64,000 bases of DNA from Bradyrhizobium sp. WSM1743 (GTDB lineage Bacteria; Pseudomonadota; Alphaproteobacteria; Rhizobiales; Xanthobacteraceae). The number at the start of each line of letters is the position of its first letter. The stretch's first letter is position 1. The notes under the pieces were generated by a model. That model had not been told where the DNA came from, did no database searches, and worked only from the letters and a program-made list of their open reading frames with translations. The DNA is taken from the NCBI RefSeq assembly GCF_000473065.1, contig NZ_AXAZ01000004.1:180989-244988 (forward strand), written 5' to 3'. A program made the position numbers and the translations under genes. Positions 35,658-44,122 of this stretch are shown here, piece after piece.

Positions 35658-36766
35658 GCGCGCACCTCGATCTGGCTGACCGTCGCGATCGTCGGAGTCG
35701 ATGCGATTAGGTCCTGGTAGAGGCCAAGATAAGCGCTCGTCATGCGCGCCAGCGAATAGGTCAGGGATTGCTCATAGCCGACGCGCTGCAGCCGTGCTCG
35801 ACCCGTATCGTCAGCACAAAGCTCTGCGAGAGTCCGATGCAGCGCATCGCTGTCGGCTGGATCGAAGAACAATGCGGCCCCGCGCCACAACTCGCGGAAC
35901 GTCGGGATGTCGGAGAGAACAAGAGCGCAGCCCGCGGCAGCGGCTTCCAGCACCGAGAGGCCGAATGGTTCGTAGAAGGCGGGGCTGACGAAGATCGCCG
36001 CGCGCTGCAAGCGTGCGTCCATCGCTTCGTGCGGCAGCTCTCCGAGCCAGGTGACACCCGTCGACCGACGTGCGTCGATAGGACCGGCCACCTCGACCGG
36101 CCAATCCAGTCCGGGTGCGGCGGCGGCGAGAGTTTCGATGTTCTTGGCGCGGTCCCACAGCCGCCCGGCCGCGAAGATCAAATCCCGCTTCCGTCCAGAG
36201 GGTTCGCGAGGCGCAATGCCGTTCCAGATCACCGCGCCGCGCGATCGGGGCTGGTAGATCGTCGTCATGACGTCGTAAAAGGCCCGGCTCGGACACACCC
36301 AGGCCTGCGTCATGTCGAGGGCCGCGGCGACCCGCTCGGTATAGCGGCGCCATCGGGGCTCACCGAGCCAGGCGGTATCGCGGCAGGCCAGTGCCCAGGA
36401 ATTCACGCAGGAATGCGCCACCAGCACCGTCGGGGCATGCCAGGCAAAGGTCGCTTCGCGAAAGCTGTTCAGATGCACGATATCAGGCATCAACCTGGCT
36501 TCGAGATTGGCGAGCATGCGCCTTGCGTCGGAGACGTTCCGCCCTTCCGCGTCCTGCCATTCGAGGGCGAGATCCGTTTCGATCAAGTGCACCCGGGTAT
36601 CGCGCAGCATCTGGCGCTGATCGATCCGCGCCCGCGGGCCCAGCGTCACGAGCGTGATGTCGGCGCCGGACGCAGCGAGGCTGGATGCGAGGGCGCAGGA
36701 ATAGGTCCATACGCCGCCAACCGTGTCGGTCGTCATCATGATCCTGATGTCCGCGCCAGGGCTCAT
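35654..36766 (-). CDS. Glycosyltransferase family 4 (GT4)
   Basis: A 370-residue GT4 enzyme with the family opening IRIMMTTDTVGGVWTYSCAL and the glycogen-synthase-like KTGG-equivalent loop. The donor domain has LIFAAGRLWDRAKNIETLAA and the EX7E motif in FYEPFGLSVLEAAAAGCALV. It resembles enzymes annotated as starch/trehalose-type glycosyltransferases in rhizobia. The ATG at 36764-36766 overlaps the radical SAM gene's stop. In this operon it probably builds the glycan core that the CgeB-like enzymes decorate. Confidence 0.87.
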   Translation of the reverse strand: MSPGADIRIMMTTDTVGGVWTYSCALASSLAASGADITLVTLGPRARIDQRQMLRDTRVHLIETDLALEWQDAEGRNVSDARRMLANLEARLMPDIVHLNSFREATFAWHAPTVLVAHSCVNSWALACRDTAWLGEPRWRRYTERVAAALDMTQAWVCPSRAFYDVMTTIYQPRSRGAVIWNGIAPREPSGRKRDLIFAAGRLWDRAKNIETLAAAAPGLDWPVEVAGPIDARRSTGVTWLGELPHEAMDARLQRAAIFVSPAFYEPFGLSVLEAAAAGCALVLSDIPTFRELWRGAALFFDPADSDALHRTLAELCADDTGRARLQRVGYEQSLTYSLARMTSAYLGLYQDLIASTPTIATVSQIEVRA

Positions 36767-38049
36767 GAGGCCACCTGGAGTTCGAGAGTGTCGAGCGGGA
36801 CCGGGCGATCGTTCTGCACGTCGCTGAACTGGTCGAACATCGCGAGATAGTGCCGGTGCGCACGCTCCCAGGCGACATCATCGGGCTCGCCCCAGAGCTT
36901 CCGATAGTCGGGCGAACCGGGATAGGGATAGAGCGGCACCGGATCGTTGGCCCAGACGCCGGCACCCTGCATGGTGCGGCGCCAGCGCTGCACGACGGGA
37001 TCGTCGTCCTCGGGCACCTCGATCAGATTGGCCTGCACGAAGGGGACGTGGCGACGGGCTTCGACCAGCCGGTCGGCGAGCTGATCCGTGGTCATCTTGC
37101 AGTTCTTGGCGAGTGCTGCGCGCCCTTCGACGGTCAGGCTCTCGATGCCGGCTTCGATCGAGACGCAGCCGGCGCGTCCGAGCAGGGCGAGCATGTCGGG
37201 CTTCCAAAGGTCGATACGCGTCTGCACGCCGAACTTCAGCCCGCGGGTCGTCAACCCCACCAGCAGCTCGCGATTGGGAAGAAAGATCTCGTCGATGAAG
37301 TAGACGTATTCGATACCCTGGTCGCGCAGATGATCGATCTCGTCGAGAATGAGCGCTGGCGGCCGCTTGCGGTAGGCGTTGCGGAAGTTCTCCTTGGCGC
37401 AGAACGTGCAATTGTAGGGGCAGCCGCGGGAGGCCTCGACCTCGGCGCCCGTTGCCGTCGGCTCGGCCTCGAAGCGGTGATGGTGGTGATGGTGGCGCCG
37501 GATCATCTCGTCCGGCCAATCGAGCGCGGGCTGGTCGCTGAACGCGACCGCCTGTGGACCGCCATTGACCCGGAGCGAAGCGCCGTCTGCAAAGCACAGG
37601 CCCGGAAAGTCCCGTTCGCCGTTGCCGAGACGCAGCAGGGACGCCTCGCACTCGCCCATCACGACGATGTCGACGCCGAGCTTCCTTAAGGCGGTCTTTG
37701 GCGTAGTCGAGCCATGCGGACCCACCGCGATCAGCGTCGCAGCAAGGTCGCGCACCGCCAGTGCGAGCTGCTGCGGCACGCGAAGCTCCGGCGGCGCGCA
37801 GCGCCAGAACAGATATGTCGGCGCAGTCGTGAAGACGATCTGGTCGGGACCGAAGGCGCGCAGCTCGGCCTCGATCTCGTGGAGCGAGAGATCGAACATG
37901 TGCGCATCGAGCAGCAGCGTCTTGTGGCCGGCCGCCTTCAGATAGTGCTCGGAGATGCCGAGCTCGAGTGGAAGGTGAGGGGAGCGGCAGCCGAAATAGA
38001 TGCTTCCGGCAAAATCCCAGTTCGGATTGATGAGAGCGATCCGCGTCAT
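36763..38049 (-). CDS. B12-binding/radical SAM protein with natural His6 tract
   Basis: A 428-residue cobalamin-dependent radical SAM enzyme. The N-terminal B12-binding Rossmann domain (INPNWDFAGSIYFGCRSPHL; LIAVGPHGSTTP) is followed by the SAM cluster ligands C210, C214 and C217 in RGCPYNCTFC. YVYFIDEIFLPNRELLVGL and CVSIEAGIESLTVEGRAAL are typical of the barrel. Such enzymes methylate or rearrange unactivated carbons, so it may modify a sugar or lipid. Six consecutive histidines (186-191, bases 37477-37494) lie 19 residues before the cluster. I recall this family as a regular member of such clusters. It overlaps both neighbours by 4 bp. Confidence 0.87.
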   Translation of the reverse strand: MTRIALINPNWDFAGSIYFGCRSPHLPLELGISEHYLKAAGHKTLLLDAHMFDLSLHEIEAELRAFGPDQIVFTTAPTYLFWRCAPPELRVPQQLALAVRDLAATLIAVGPHGSTTPKTALRKLGVDIVVMGECEASLLRLGNGERDFPGLCFADGASLRVNGGPQAVAFSDQPALDWPDEMIRRHHHHHHRFEAEPTATGAEVEASRGCPYNCTFCAKENFRNAYRKRPPALILDEIDHLRDQGIEYVYFIDEIFLPNRELLVGLTTRGLKFGVQTRIDLWKPDMLALLGRAGCVSIEAGIESLTVEGRAALAKNCKMTTDQLADRLVEARRHVPFVQANLIEVPEDDDPVVQRWRRTMQGAGVWANDPVPLYPYPGSPDYRKLWGEPDDVAWERAHRHYLAMFDQFSDVQNDRPVPLDTLELQVAS

Positions 38050-39107
38050 GCCAAGGCCTCGCGGTTTCCGGGTGATCCGAAGCGGCTGTCGAGCCAGGAG
38101 AGGAGCGAGCGCAGGCCGTCGGCGAGGGACATTTGCGGCGTCCAGCCGAGCGCGGTGGCGAGCGCCCGGGTGTCGGTCACGTACCAGGGCTGATCTCCCG
38201 GTCGCCAATCGGCAAAGCTGTAGGCGACATTGCGGCCCGTCAGCTCGGTGATGCGGTCGATCAGCTCGAGCAGGCTGACCGCATTGGCCGGACCGCCGCC
38301 GAGATTGAAGACGCGCCCGCGGGCCAGCGCGATGTGGTCGAGCGCCGCGAGCCAGGCGCTCACCGCGTCCGACACGTGCAGCGCATCACGGACCTGCTTG
38401 CCATTGCCGTAGATCGTCAGCGGGTTGCCGCGGATGGCGCTGAGCACGAAATGTGCGATCCAGCCCTGATCCTCGGTGCCGAATTGCCGCGGCCCGTAGA
38501 TGCAGCTCATCCGCATCACCACGGTCTGCAGCCCGAACACCCGGGCATAATCGTGGACATATTGATCGGCGGTGCCCTTGGAGCATCCATAGGGGCTGTA
38601 GAAATCCAGCGGCGCGTTCTCCGAGACGCCGGCGGCGAGCATGTCGCTCACTGGCGTGTAGCGGCGGCCGGTGAGCGCAATCTCGCTGTCCTCGATCAGG
38701 CGCCCGTAGACCTTATTGGTCGAGGCGAAGATCACCGGCGCCGAGCCGTTGTGCAGGCGGACGGCTTCGAGCACGTTCAGCGTGCCGCGCGCGTTGATCT
38801 CGAAATCGGCCGAGGGATCGCTGACGCTGTCGGTGACCGCGACCTGAGCTGCGAGGTGCAGCACGGCGCGCGCCTCGCGCACGGCGTCGATCACCGGAAT
38901 TGGGTCGCGGATATCAGCCACCGTGATTGTGACGCGGTCGCCATGCCGGGATTTCAGCCATTGCGCGTTCTCGCGCACGCCGGCGCGAGCGAGATTGTCC
39001 AGCACCAGCACGCGGTCGCCGCGCTCGGCGAGGCAGTCGGCGAGATTGCAGCCGATGAAGCCGCAGCCGCCGGTGACCAGGACGTATCTGTTGTCTCGTT
39101 CGCTCAT
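38046..39107 (-). CDS. NAD-dependent epimerase/dehydratase (CDP-paratose epimerase-like)
   Basis: A 353-residue extended SDR with NAD motif VLVTGGCGFIGCNLADCLAE. NKVYG follows FAST as in CDP-paratose/tyvelose epimerases (VIFASTNKVYGRL). The catalytic YxxxK is DFYSPYGCSKGTADQYVHDY and the substrate loop is MRMSCIYGPRQFGTEDQGWI. This subgroup changes C2 or C4 configuration of nucleotide sugars. I chose ATG 39105-39107, which abuts the previous stop (TGATG), over the GTG one codon upstream. It is the second gene of the operon. Confidence 0.86.
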   Translation of the reverse strand: MSERDNRYVLVTGGCGFIGCNLADCLAERGDRVLVLDNLARAGVRENAQWLKSRHGDRVTITVADIRDPIPVIDAVREARAVLHLAAQVAVTDSVSDPSADFEINARGTLNVLEAVRLHNGSAPVIFASTNKVYGRLIEDSEIALTGRRYTPVSDMLAAGVSENAPLDFYSPYGCSKGTADQYVHDYARVFGLQTVVMRMSCIYGPRQFGTEDQGWIAHFVLSAIRGNPLTIYGNGKQVRDALHVSDAVSAWLAALDHIALARGRVFNLGGGPANAVSLLELIDRITELTGRNVAYSFADWRPGDQPWYVTDTRALATALGWTPQMSLADGLRSLLSWLDSRFGSPGNREALA

Positions 39108-40219
39108 CACGCGACCAGCCCTCGTTGCAGCAGCTCACGGGTCGCCCGCTCCGCCTGATCGTCGGCGATCTGGTCGGCGAGGTACTCGGCGAGCTCTTCA
39201 AGTCCGTCCTTGAACGCGACATGCGGCGCGAAGCCGAGCAGGTCGCGTGACTTGCCGATATCGGCAAAGCAGTGCCGGATGTCGCCGGCGCGGTATTTCC
39301 GCGTGATCTCGGGCGCTATCTCGCACCGTCCCATCACCTGGGCCAGATCCTCGGCGACCGACAGGATCGTGCGGCTCTGACCCGAGCCGACGTTGAAGAC
39401 GTCCTGGCTGTGGTCGGCTTCGAGCGCCATGCGGCAGGCGCGGGCGACGTCGTGCACATGAACGAAGTCGCGCCGCTGCTGGCCGTCTTCGAAGACGAGC
39501 GGCGGCCGGCCGTTGAGCAGCCGTGCGGCGAAGATGGCCAGCACGCCGGTATAGGGATTGGACAGGGCCTGGCGCGGACCGAACACGTTGAAGAAGCGCA
39601 AGGCGACGATCGGAATGCCATAGGCCTTGCCCGTGATCAGGCACATGCGCTCCTGCGCGTACTTGTTCAGCGCGTAGATCGAGCTCAGCGACGGCTGCTT
39701 CGTTTCAGGGGTGGGCACGGGATCGAGGGGATGGCCAGCGGTATCCCGCAGCTCCCACTCCCCCTTGCGAAGCTGCTCGATCGGCCGTTCGTCGGACGCG
39801 ACGACGCTCCCGCCGCCGTCACGATAGAGGCCCTCGCCGTAGATGCTCATCGAGGATGCCACCACCAGCCGTGCGACCGGGCGCTTGGCCAGCGCCTGCA
39901 GCAGAACCGCGGTGCCGAGCTCGTTCGTCCTGACATAGGGCTCGATGTCGTACATGCTCTGGCCGACGCCGACGGCGGAGGCGAGATGCAGGACCATGTC
40001 GGCGCCGCGCAAGGCCTGTTCGACGGCGACAGTATCCGTGATGTCGCCGACCACGAGCTCCGCGTCGTCGGCGAGATAGGCTGGCCGCTGACGGTCGCCG
40101 CCGTGGACCTGCGGAGAGAGATTGTCGAGAAGGCGGACGTCGTAACCGGCCGCAAGCAGCACGTCGGCCGTGTGCGAGCCGATGAATCCCGCGCCTCCAG
40201 TAATCAATACTCGCGTCAT
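39107..40219 (-). CDS. NAD-dependent nucleotide-sugar epimerase
   Basis: A 370-residue extended [57 protein letters not shown] and catalytic Tyr/Lys in SSIYALNKYAQERMCLITGK, then ALRFFNVFGPRQALSNPYTG. This pattern suggests a UDP-glucose/galactose-type C4 epimerase or a related enzyme that makes a rare sugar donor. It is the first gene of the operon ending at 31266. A likely stress-type promoter lies about 115-135 bp upstream. The ATG at 40217-40219 is the only reasonable start. Confidence 0.86.
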   Translation of the reverse strand: MTRVLITGGAGFIGSHTADVLLAAGYDVRLLDNLSPQVHGGDRQRPAYLADDAELVVGDITDTVAVEQALRGADMVLHLASAVGVGQSMYDIEPYVRTNELGTAVLLQALAKRPVARLVVASSMSIYGEGLYRDGGGSVVASDERPIEQLRKGEWELRDTAGHPLDPVPTPETKQPSLSSIYALNKYAQERMCLITGKAYGIPIVALRFFNVFGPRQALSNPYTGVLAIFAARLLNGRPPLVFEDGQQRRDFVHVHDVARACRMALEADHSQDVFNVGSGQSRTILSVAEDLAQVMGRCEIAPEITRKYRAGDIRHCFADIGKSRDLLGFAPHVAFKDGLEELAEYLADQIADDQAERATRELLQRGLVA

Positions 40220-40331
40220 TCACCGCTCCGTGCCGCATGGGACCGATCCGTTCGGGATCAGTCGATGATGAGAGTTGAAGCGCGCTTTGCTTGGTCGGGC
40301 GACCTGCGCGCCAGTCACGTCTGGGAGTTAG

Positions 40332-40356
40332 AAGCGATGCAAGGAATGTTCGTTCC
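40332..40356 (-). promoter_or_regulatory. EcfG-like -35 element (weak -10) before epimerase operon
   Basis: On the minus strand GGAAC lies at 40352-40356, and 16 nt on the -10 position reads GCTT, a poor fit to nGTT. The surrounding AGGAACGAACATTCCT (40342-40357) is nearly identical to AGGAACGAACATACCT before the inositol-synthase operon (46978-46993). The two operons therefore share this element even though the -10 here is weak. Confidence 0.4.
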
Positions 40357-40385
40357 TGCGAGACCTACAAACGAAAATTTCTCTA

Positions 40386-40406
40386 ACCTGGATTAATAAC
40401 CCAGGT
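40386..40406 (-). terminator. Hairpin after phosphopentomutase gene
   Basis: ACCTGG (40386-40391) and CCAGGT (40401-40406) form a stem with a 9-nt A/T loop, starting 10 bp beyond the deoB stop. On the minus strand it is followed by TTAGAGAAATTTTCG, moderately T-rich. It probably ends the inositol-synthase-to-deoB operon before the next promoter. Confidence 0.5.
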
Positions 40407-40415
40407 GAATCGCGG

Positions 40416-41621
40416 CTAGAAATGCGCGCCATGAGGTGGCGCGGGCAGATCGAGATGTCTTGCTACGGTCGCACCGATATCGCCAAACCCGGCGCGTCTG
40501 CCAACCGGAGACATGGATTGCGCGGTCCATGCCAGGATCGGGACCTGCTCGCGCGTGTGATCGGTGCCCCTCCAGGTCGGATCGCAGCCATGATCGGCGG
40601 TGATGATCAGGAGATCGTCGCTTTCCAGCCGGTTCAGCAGTTCGGGAAGACGGGCGTCGAAGGCCTCGAGCGCCGCTGCGTAGCCGGCCACGTCGCGACG
40701 GTGACCGTAGAGCGTGTCGAAATCGATGAAGTTCGCGAACAGCAGCCCGCCCTGTGCAAGGCTTGCCAGCCCATCCAGCGTGGCATTGAAGAGTGCCGCA
40801 TTGCCGTCGCCGCGCAGGTTTTTCCCGGTGCCGCGATGGGCGAAAATGTCGTCGATCTTGCCGATCGTCACGATGTCGCGGCCGGAAATGTCCGCAAGGT
40901 CGAGGATGGTTCGGTCAGGCGGCGGAACGGAGAAATCTCGCCGGTGCGAGGTGCGCTTGAAATCATGCGCGCTCGATCCGACGAACGGACGCGCAATGAC
41001 GCGGCCGATGTTCAGGGGATCGACCAGCCGCCTCGCAACCGTGCAGACCTCGTAGAGCCGCTCGAGCCCGAACGTCTCTTCGTGTGCCGCGATCTGGAAT
41101 ACGCTGTCGGCCGAGGTGTAGCAGATCGGCTCGCCGCTGCGCATGTGGCGCTCGCCGAATTCGGAGATGATGTCGGTGCCGGAGGCGTGGCAGTTCCCGA
41201 GGATGCCGGGCAGTCCGGCTTGTTCGCACAGCTTCTCCACGAGATCGCGCGGGAAGCAGGGCTGGATCTTCGGAAAATAGCCCCACTCGAACGCGACAGG
41301 CACGCCGGCGATCTCCCAATGTCCCGACGGCGTGTCTTTGCCCCTGGATATCTCACTGGCGCATCCATAGCGCGCATGTTGAACCCGCCCGTCGAGCCCG
41401 GGCGGGACGCGCCCGGTGGCGAGGCGGCAGGCCTCGCCCAGGCCTAGCCCCACGAGATTGGGAAGCTGCAGTGGGCCCTCCCGCTGCGGACTATTGGCAT
41501 GGCCGGCCATGCACGCGTCCGCGATGTGGCCGACCGTATCGGCGCCTTCGTCACCGTAATTGATAGCATCGGGCGCCGCGCCGATACCGACCGAATCCAT
41601 CACCAGGATCAGGGCACGCAT
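40416..41621 (-). CDS. deoB: Phosphopentomutase
   Basis: A 401-residue metalloenzyme of the alkaline-phosphatase superfamily that interconverts ribose 1-phosphate and ribose 5-phosphate. Metal and phosphate motifs are [16 protein letters not shown] at the start, [13 protein letters not shown], the Mn-binding [20 protein letters not shown], and VPILAW near the C-terminus. GGAG lies just before the ATG at 41619-41621. In most bacteria deoB serves nucleoside salvage, but here it is the last gene of a glycan operon and overlaps the glycosidase stop by 13 bp. It may supply pentose 1-phosphate for a nucleotide-pentose donor. Confidence 0.93.
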   Translation of the reverse strand: MRALILVMDSVGIGAAPDAINYGDEGADTVGHIADACMAGHANSPQREGPLQLPNLVGLGLGEACRLATGRVPPGLDGRVQHARYGCASEISRGKDTPSGHWEIAGVPVAFEWGYFPKIQPCFPRDLVEKLCEQAGLPGILGNCHASGTDIISEFGERHMRSGEPICYTSADSVFQIAAHEETFGLERLYEVCTVARRLVDPLNIGRVIARPFVGSSAHDFKRTSHRRDFSVPPPDRTILDLADISGRDIVTIGKIDDIFAHRGTGKNLRGDGNAALFNATLDGLASLAQGGLLFANFIDFDTLYGHRRDVAGYAAALEAFDARLPELLNRLESDDLLIITADHGCDPTWRGTDHTREQVPILAWTAQSMSPVGRRAGFGDIGATVARHLDLPAPPHGAHF

Positions 41622-42559
41622 GTCGGCTCCCTGAGCGGCGGAGTGGCGCCGATGGAGGCGGCGAGACCGGTCTTGGTGCAATAGCGGTCGACCATCTGCG
41701 CGCAGAAATCGGCGAACTCGTTCACGTCCTGCGGCGGGCTGGTGTGATGAGGCTCAAGGCCGCGGTGCTCCGGCGTGAAGCAGAAGGTCACGGTGACCGC
41801 GAACTCGGCCAGCGCGTCCATCTGGCGGTCGAACCAGTCGAGCGCATTGGGACGGAAGCTGTCGGCCCATGACAGGCCGGTCCGCAAGTGCCTCACGCCG
41901 AAGCGGCGCATCCAGCGCACGGCGTCACCAAGTCGATGATCCTCAAAGTGAAACCACTGGCATAGGCCCATGTCAGACGCATATTGGCCGAACAGCTCCG
42001 CTGCGGCTTTCGGTGTTCCATCCTCGCGCAGCAGGCCCATGTGGAAGTGCCGGTAATAGGAGGAACCCTCCGCCTCCTTGTGCCGGGTGGTCGCCTCCCA
42101 CGCCGACGGGAGATCGTAGAGGCTGTACCAGTGGATGCGCGGCGCGCGGCCGATCAAAAGCTCTGCGGTGCGCGACAGGCCCCAGGCCTGCACCTCCTCG
42201 GCGCCGAACGAGGAGACGCCGACCTCGGTCACCCAGACCGGGAGCGAGGTAACAGCCTTGATCTCCTCGATCTTGGCCGGCCATTCCCCGATCTGCCACA
42301 AATTCCAGTCGAGTGGAAAGCCGTGCACGGCGACCGCGTCGACGTGATCGAGCACTCCGCGCGCCTGCATGTTGCGCATGAAGGACGGGTCGATCGGCGA
42401 GAGGCCGCCGAGCACGCGCGGCAATGTCGGATGCGCACTGCGGATGGCCTTGCCGGCGGCGAGTGCGAGATTTGCGAACATCGCCCAGTCCGGATCGATC
42501 AGGAGGTCCCAATGCGACTTGTTGTTGGGCTCGTTCCAGATCTTGGCAGCTTCGATCAT
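41609..42559 (-). CDS. Clan GH-A glycosidase (beta-xylosidase-like), apparently circularly permuted
   Basis: A 316-residue TIM-barrel glycosidase in which the acid/base motif KIWNEPNN (Glu10) is at the extreme N-terminus. The nucleophile motif [10 protein letters not shown] is near residue 95 and [13 protein letters not shown] (strand 8) near 125. Segments normally at the start of such enzymes come last: [19 protein letters not shown] (strand 1), [13 protein letters not shown] (strand 2) and [17 protein letters not shown], the helix before strand 4. So the order is strands 4-8 then 1-3. There is no signal peptide. It overlaps the methyltransferase by 4 bp and deoB by 13 bp. It may trim or transglycosylate the cluster's oligosaccharide. 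Confidence 0.75.
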   Translation of the reverse strand: MIEAAKIWNEPNNKSHWDLLIDPDWAMFANLALAAGKAIRSAHPTLPRVLGGLSPIDPSFMRNMQARGVLDHVDAVAVHGFPLDWNLWQIGEWPAKIEEIKAVTSLPVWVTEVGVSSFGAEEVQAWGLSRTAELLIGRAPRIHWYSLYDLPSAWEATTRHKEAEGSSYYRHFHMGLLREDGTPKAAAELFGQYASDMGLCQWFHFEDHRLGDAVRWMRRFGVRHLRTGLSWADSFRPNALDWFDRQMDALAEFAVTVTFCFTPEHRGLEPHHTSPPQDVNEFADFCAQMVDRYCTKTGLAASIGATPPLREPTCVP

Positions 42560-43323
42560 CGATCCGTCTCCCGTGACGGATAGACCGGGCCATCGGCCTG
42601 CGGCCGCGTCGTGCGTCGGCACAGATAGACCTCGTCCTCCGGATGGGCCGCGATGGCAAAGCCCGCGCTGCGCAGCATGGCCTCGACGCAGGCGCGATTG
42701 GGCACCCACCAATTGGTGGGGTCATCGGCATATTTGTGCTCAATGAAGTGCAGCTTCGGGTAGCCCGACGAATCGAACTGGTCGGTGGTCCAGAAGTCGT
42801 AGTTCTTCTCGATCGCATCGACGCGGCTGTCACCGCGCTGCATCGACTGGAACAGCAGGAGATCGCCGGCGACGTGCTCATGGATCAGGTCCAGCGCGAG
42901 CAGCGGGTGCCGCAGATGGTAGAGCACGCCCATGAAGATCACGAGGTCGAACTTCTCACGGAGCTGCCCGACATCATAGGCCGACATCTTGCGGAACTCG
43001 ATCCTGAGTCCGTTCACCTCGGCCGCGAAGCGGGCCTGAGCCAGGTACTCTTCGTCGGTGTCGAGGCCAAGCACGCGTTCGGCGCCGCGCCGCTTCATTT
43101 CCATGGCGTAGAACCCGGCATTGCAACCGATATCGAGCACGGTCTTGCCTTCGAGCCGATCTGGGATGATGCCGGAGAAGCGTTGCCACTTCACATTGGG
43201 ATAGTCGCCGAGAAAGTGCGCCGGCGCGGTCGGCACGCCCTTGAGGTCGAGATTGTGAAACCATGGCCCCAGCGCGTCGACGCGCTGGCGGATTTCCTCA
43301 CGGGAGAGGGCGCCCCTGGTCAT
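42556..43323 (-). CDS. SAM-dependent methyltransferase (Rta_06860-like family)
   Basis: A 255-residue class I methyltransferase. The SAM motif is VLDIGCNAGFYAMEMKRRGA, followed by VLGLDTDEEYLAQARFAAEV and DLVIFMGVLYHLRHPLLALD. The rest resembles CmoB/tRNA-type or sugar O-methyltransferases, with NWWVPNRACVEAMLRSAGF near the end. From memory it belongs to a TIGRFAM methyltransferase family that recurs in such clusters with a B12-radical SAM protein. It probably methylates a glycan hydroxyl. The ATG at 43321-43323 overlaps the nucleotidyltransferase stop. Confidence 0.83.
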   Translation of the reverse strand: MTRGALSREEIRQRVDALGPWFHNLDLKGVPTAPAHFLGDYPNVKWQRFSGIIPDRLEGKTVLDIGCNAGFYAMEMKRRGAERVLGLDTDEEYLAQARFAAEVNGLRIEFRKMSAYDVGQLREKFDLVIFMGVLYHLRHPLLALDLIHEHVAGDLLLFQSMQRGDSRVDAIEKNYDFWTTDQFDSSGYPKLHFIEHKYADDPTNWWVPNRACVEAMLRSAGFAIAAHPEDEVYLCRRTTRPQADGPVYPSRETDR

Positions 43324-44120
43324 GCAATCGCTCCGTTGTTCGCTGTGACCGGGCGGACGCCGTCCGACGACGCGCGGGCTCGCAACCTCGATCGGCCCTC
43401 GGCGGTCTCGGCGAGCAGAGCCATCGCCGTGCGATAGCCGTCGATGGTGCCGACATCGACGTAGGATTCTCCGGCCTTGACGCCGACGCCGCGGCCACCG
43501 GCCGAAAGATAGGCGTTGACCAGCGTCCCGAAATATTCGTCGCGGCGTTCGCGCGCGTGCCACAGCGACTGGAGCTCGCGGAAGCCGCGCGCCGACATCT
43601 TGAAGGCGCCCCAGATCCAGCGCGAGCTTGCATTCGGCTGCTTGACCTGGATCTCCGTCACATGATCGCCGTCGAGCACGACCGCATCGAAGAATTCGGG
43701 GTGCTCGACCGGGAACAGCAGGAACGAGAGGTCTGTATCGGGCAGGGATTGCAGGGCCGCCTTGGGGAACCAAACGGTGTCGGGCAGGCCGACGACGACA
43801 TCCTCGTGCTGCCCGACGACCGTGCTAGCCCTGAACACGGCGTCGCACAGCCCCGCGGCATCGGGTTGCACGACATAGGCGAGCTCGGCGCTGCCGTAAT
43901 GGTCACCGAAATATTCGAGGATATCGGATTTGCCCGGCGAGATCACGAAACAGATCTTGTCGGCGCCGCCGAGGATGAGGCGCTCCAGCAGATATTCCGA
44001 GACAGCGCAGGGGCGGTCCGTACCGTCGTCACGCCGGCTGCCGACCGGCAGTAATTCCTTGGAGAAGGCGAGCGGCTGGATACGGCTGCCGCGGCCCGCG
44101 GCCGGAACGATGCCCCACAT
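43320..44120 (-). CDS. Sugar-phosphate nucleotidyltransferase
   Basis: A 266-residue NTP-transferase with the nucleotide loop GIVPAAGRGSRIQPLAFSKE (Lys in SKELLPVG), then VVGLPDTVWFPKAALQSLPD and a C-terminal YVDVGTIDGYRTAM like RfbA/GalU. It would activate a sugar 1-phosphate, or an inositol or pentose phosphate, to an NDP-derivative for the glycosyltransferases of the cluster. ATG 44118-44120; a 2-bp gap to the CgeB-like gene. Confidence 0.85.
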   Translation of the reverse strand: MWGIVPAAGRGSRIQPLAFSKELLPVGSRRDDGTDRPCAVSEYLLERLILGGADKICFVISPGKSDILEYFGDHYGSAELAYVVQPDAAGLCDAVFRASTVVGQHEDVVVGLPDTVWFPKAALQSLPDTDLSFLLFPVEHPEFFDAVVLDGDHVTEIQVKQPNASSRWIWGAFKMSARGFRELQSLWHARERRDEYFGTLVNAYLSAGGRGVGVKAGESYVDVGTIDGYRTAMALLAETAEGRSRLRARASSDGVRPVTANNGAIA

Positions 44121-44122
44121 GG

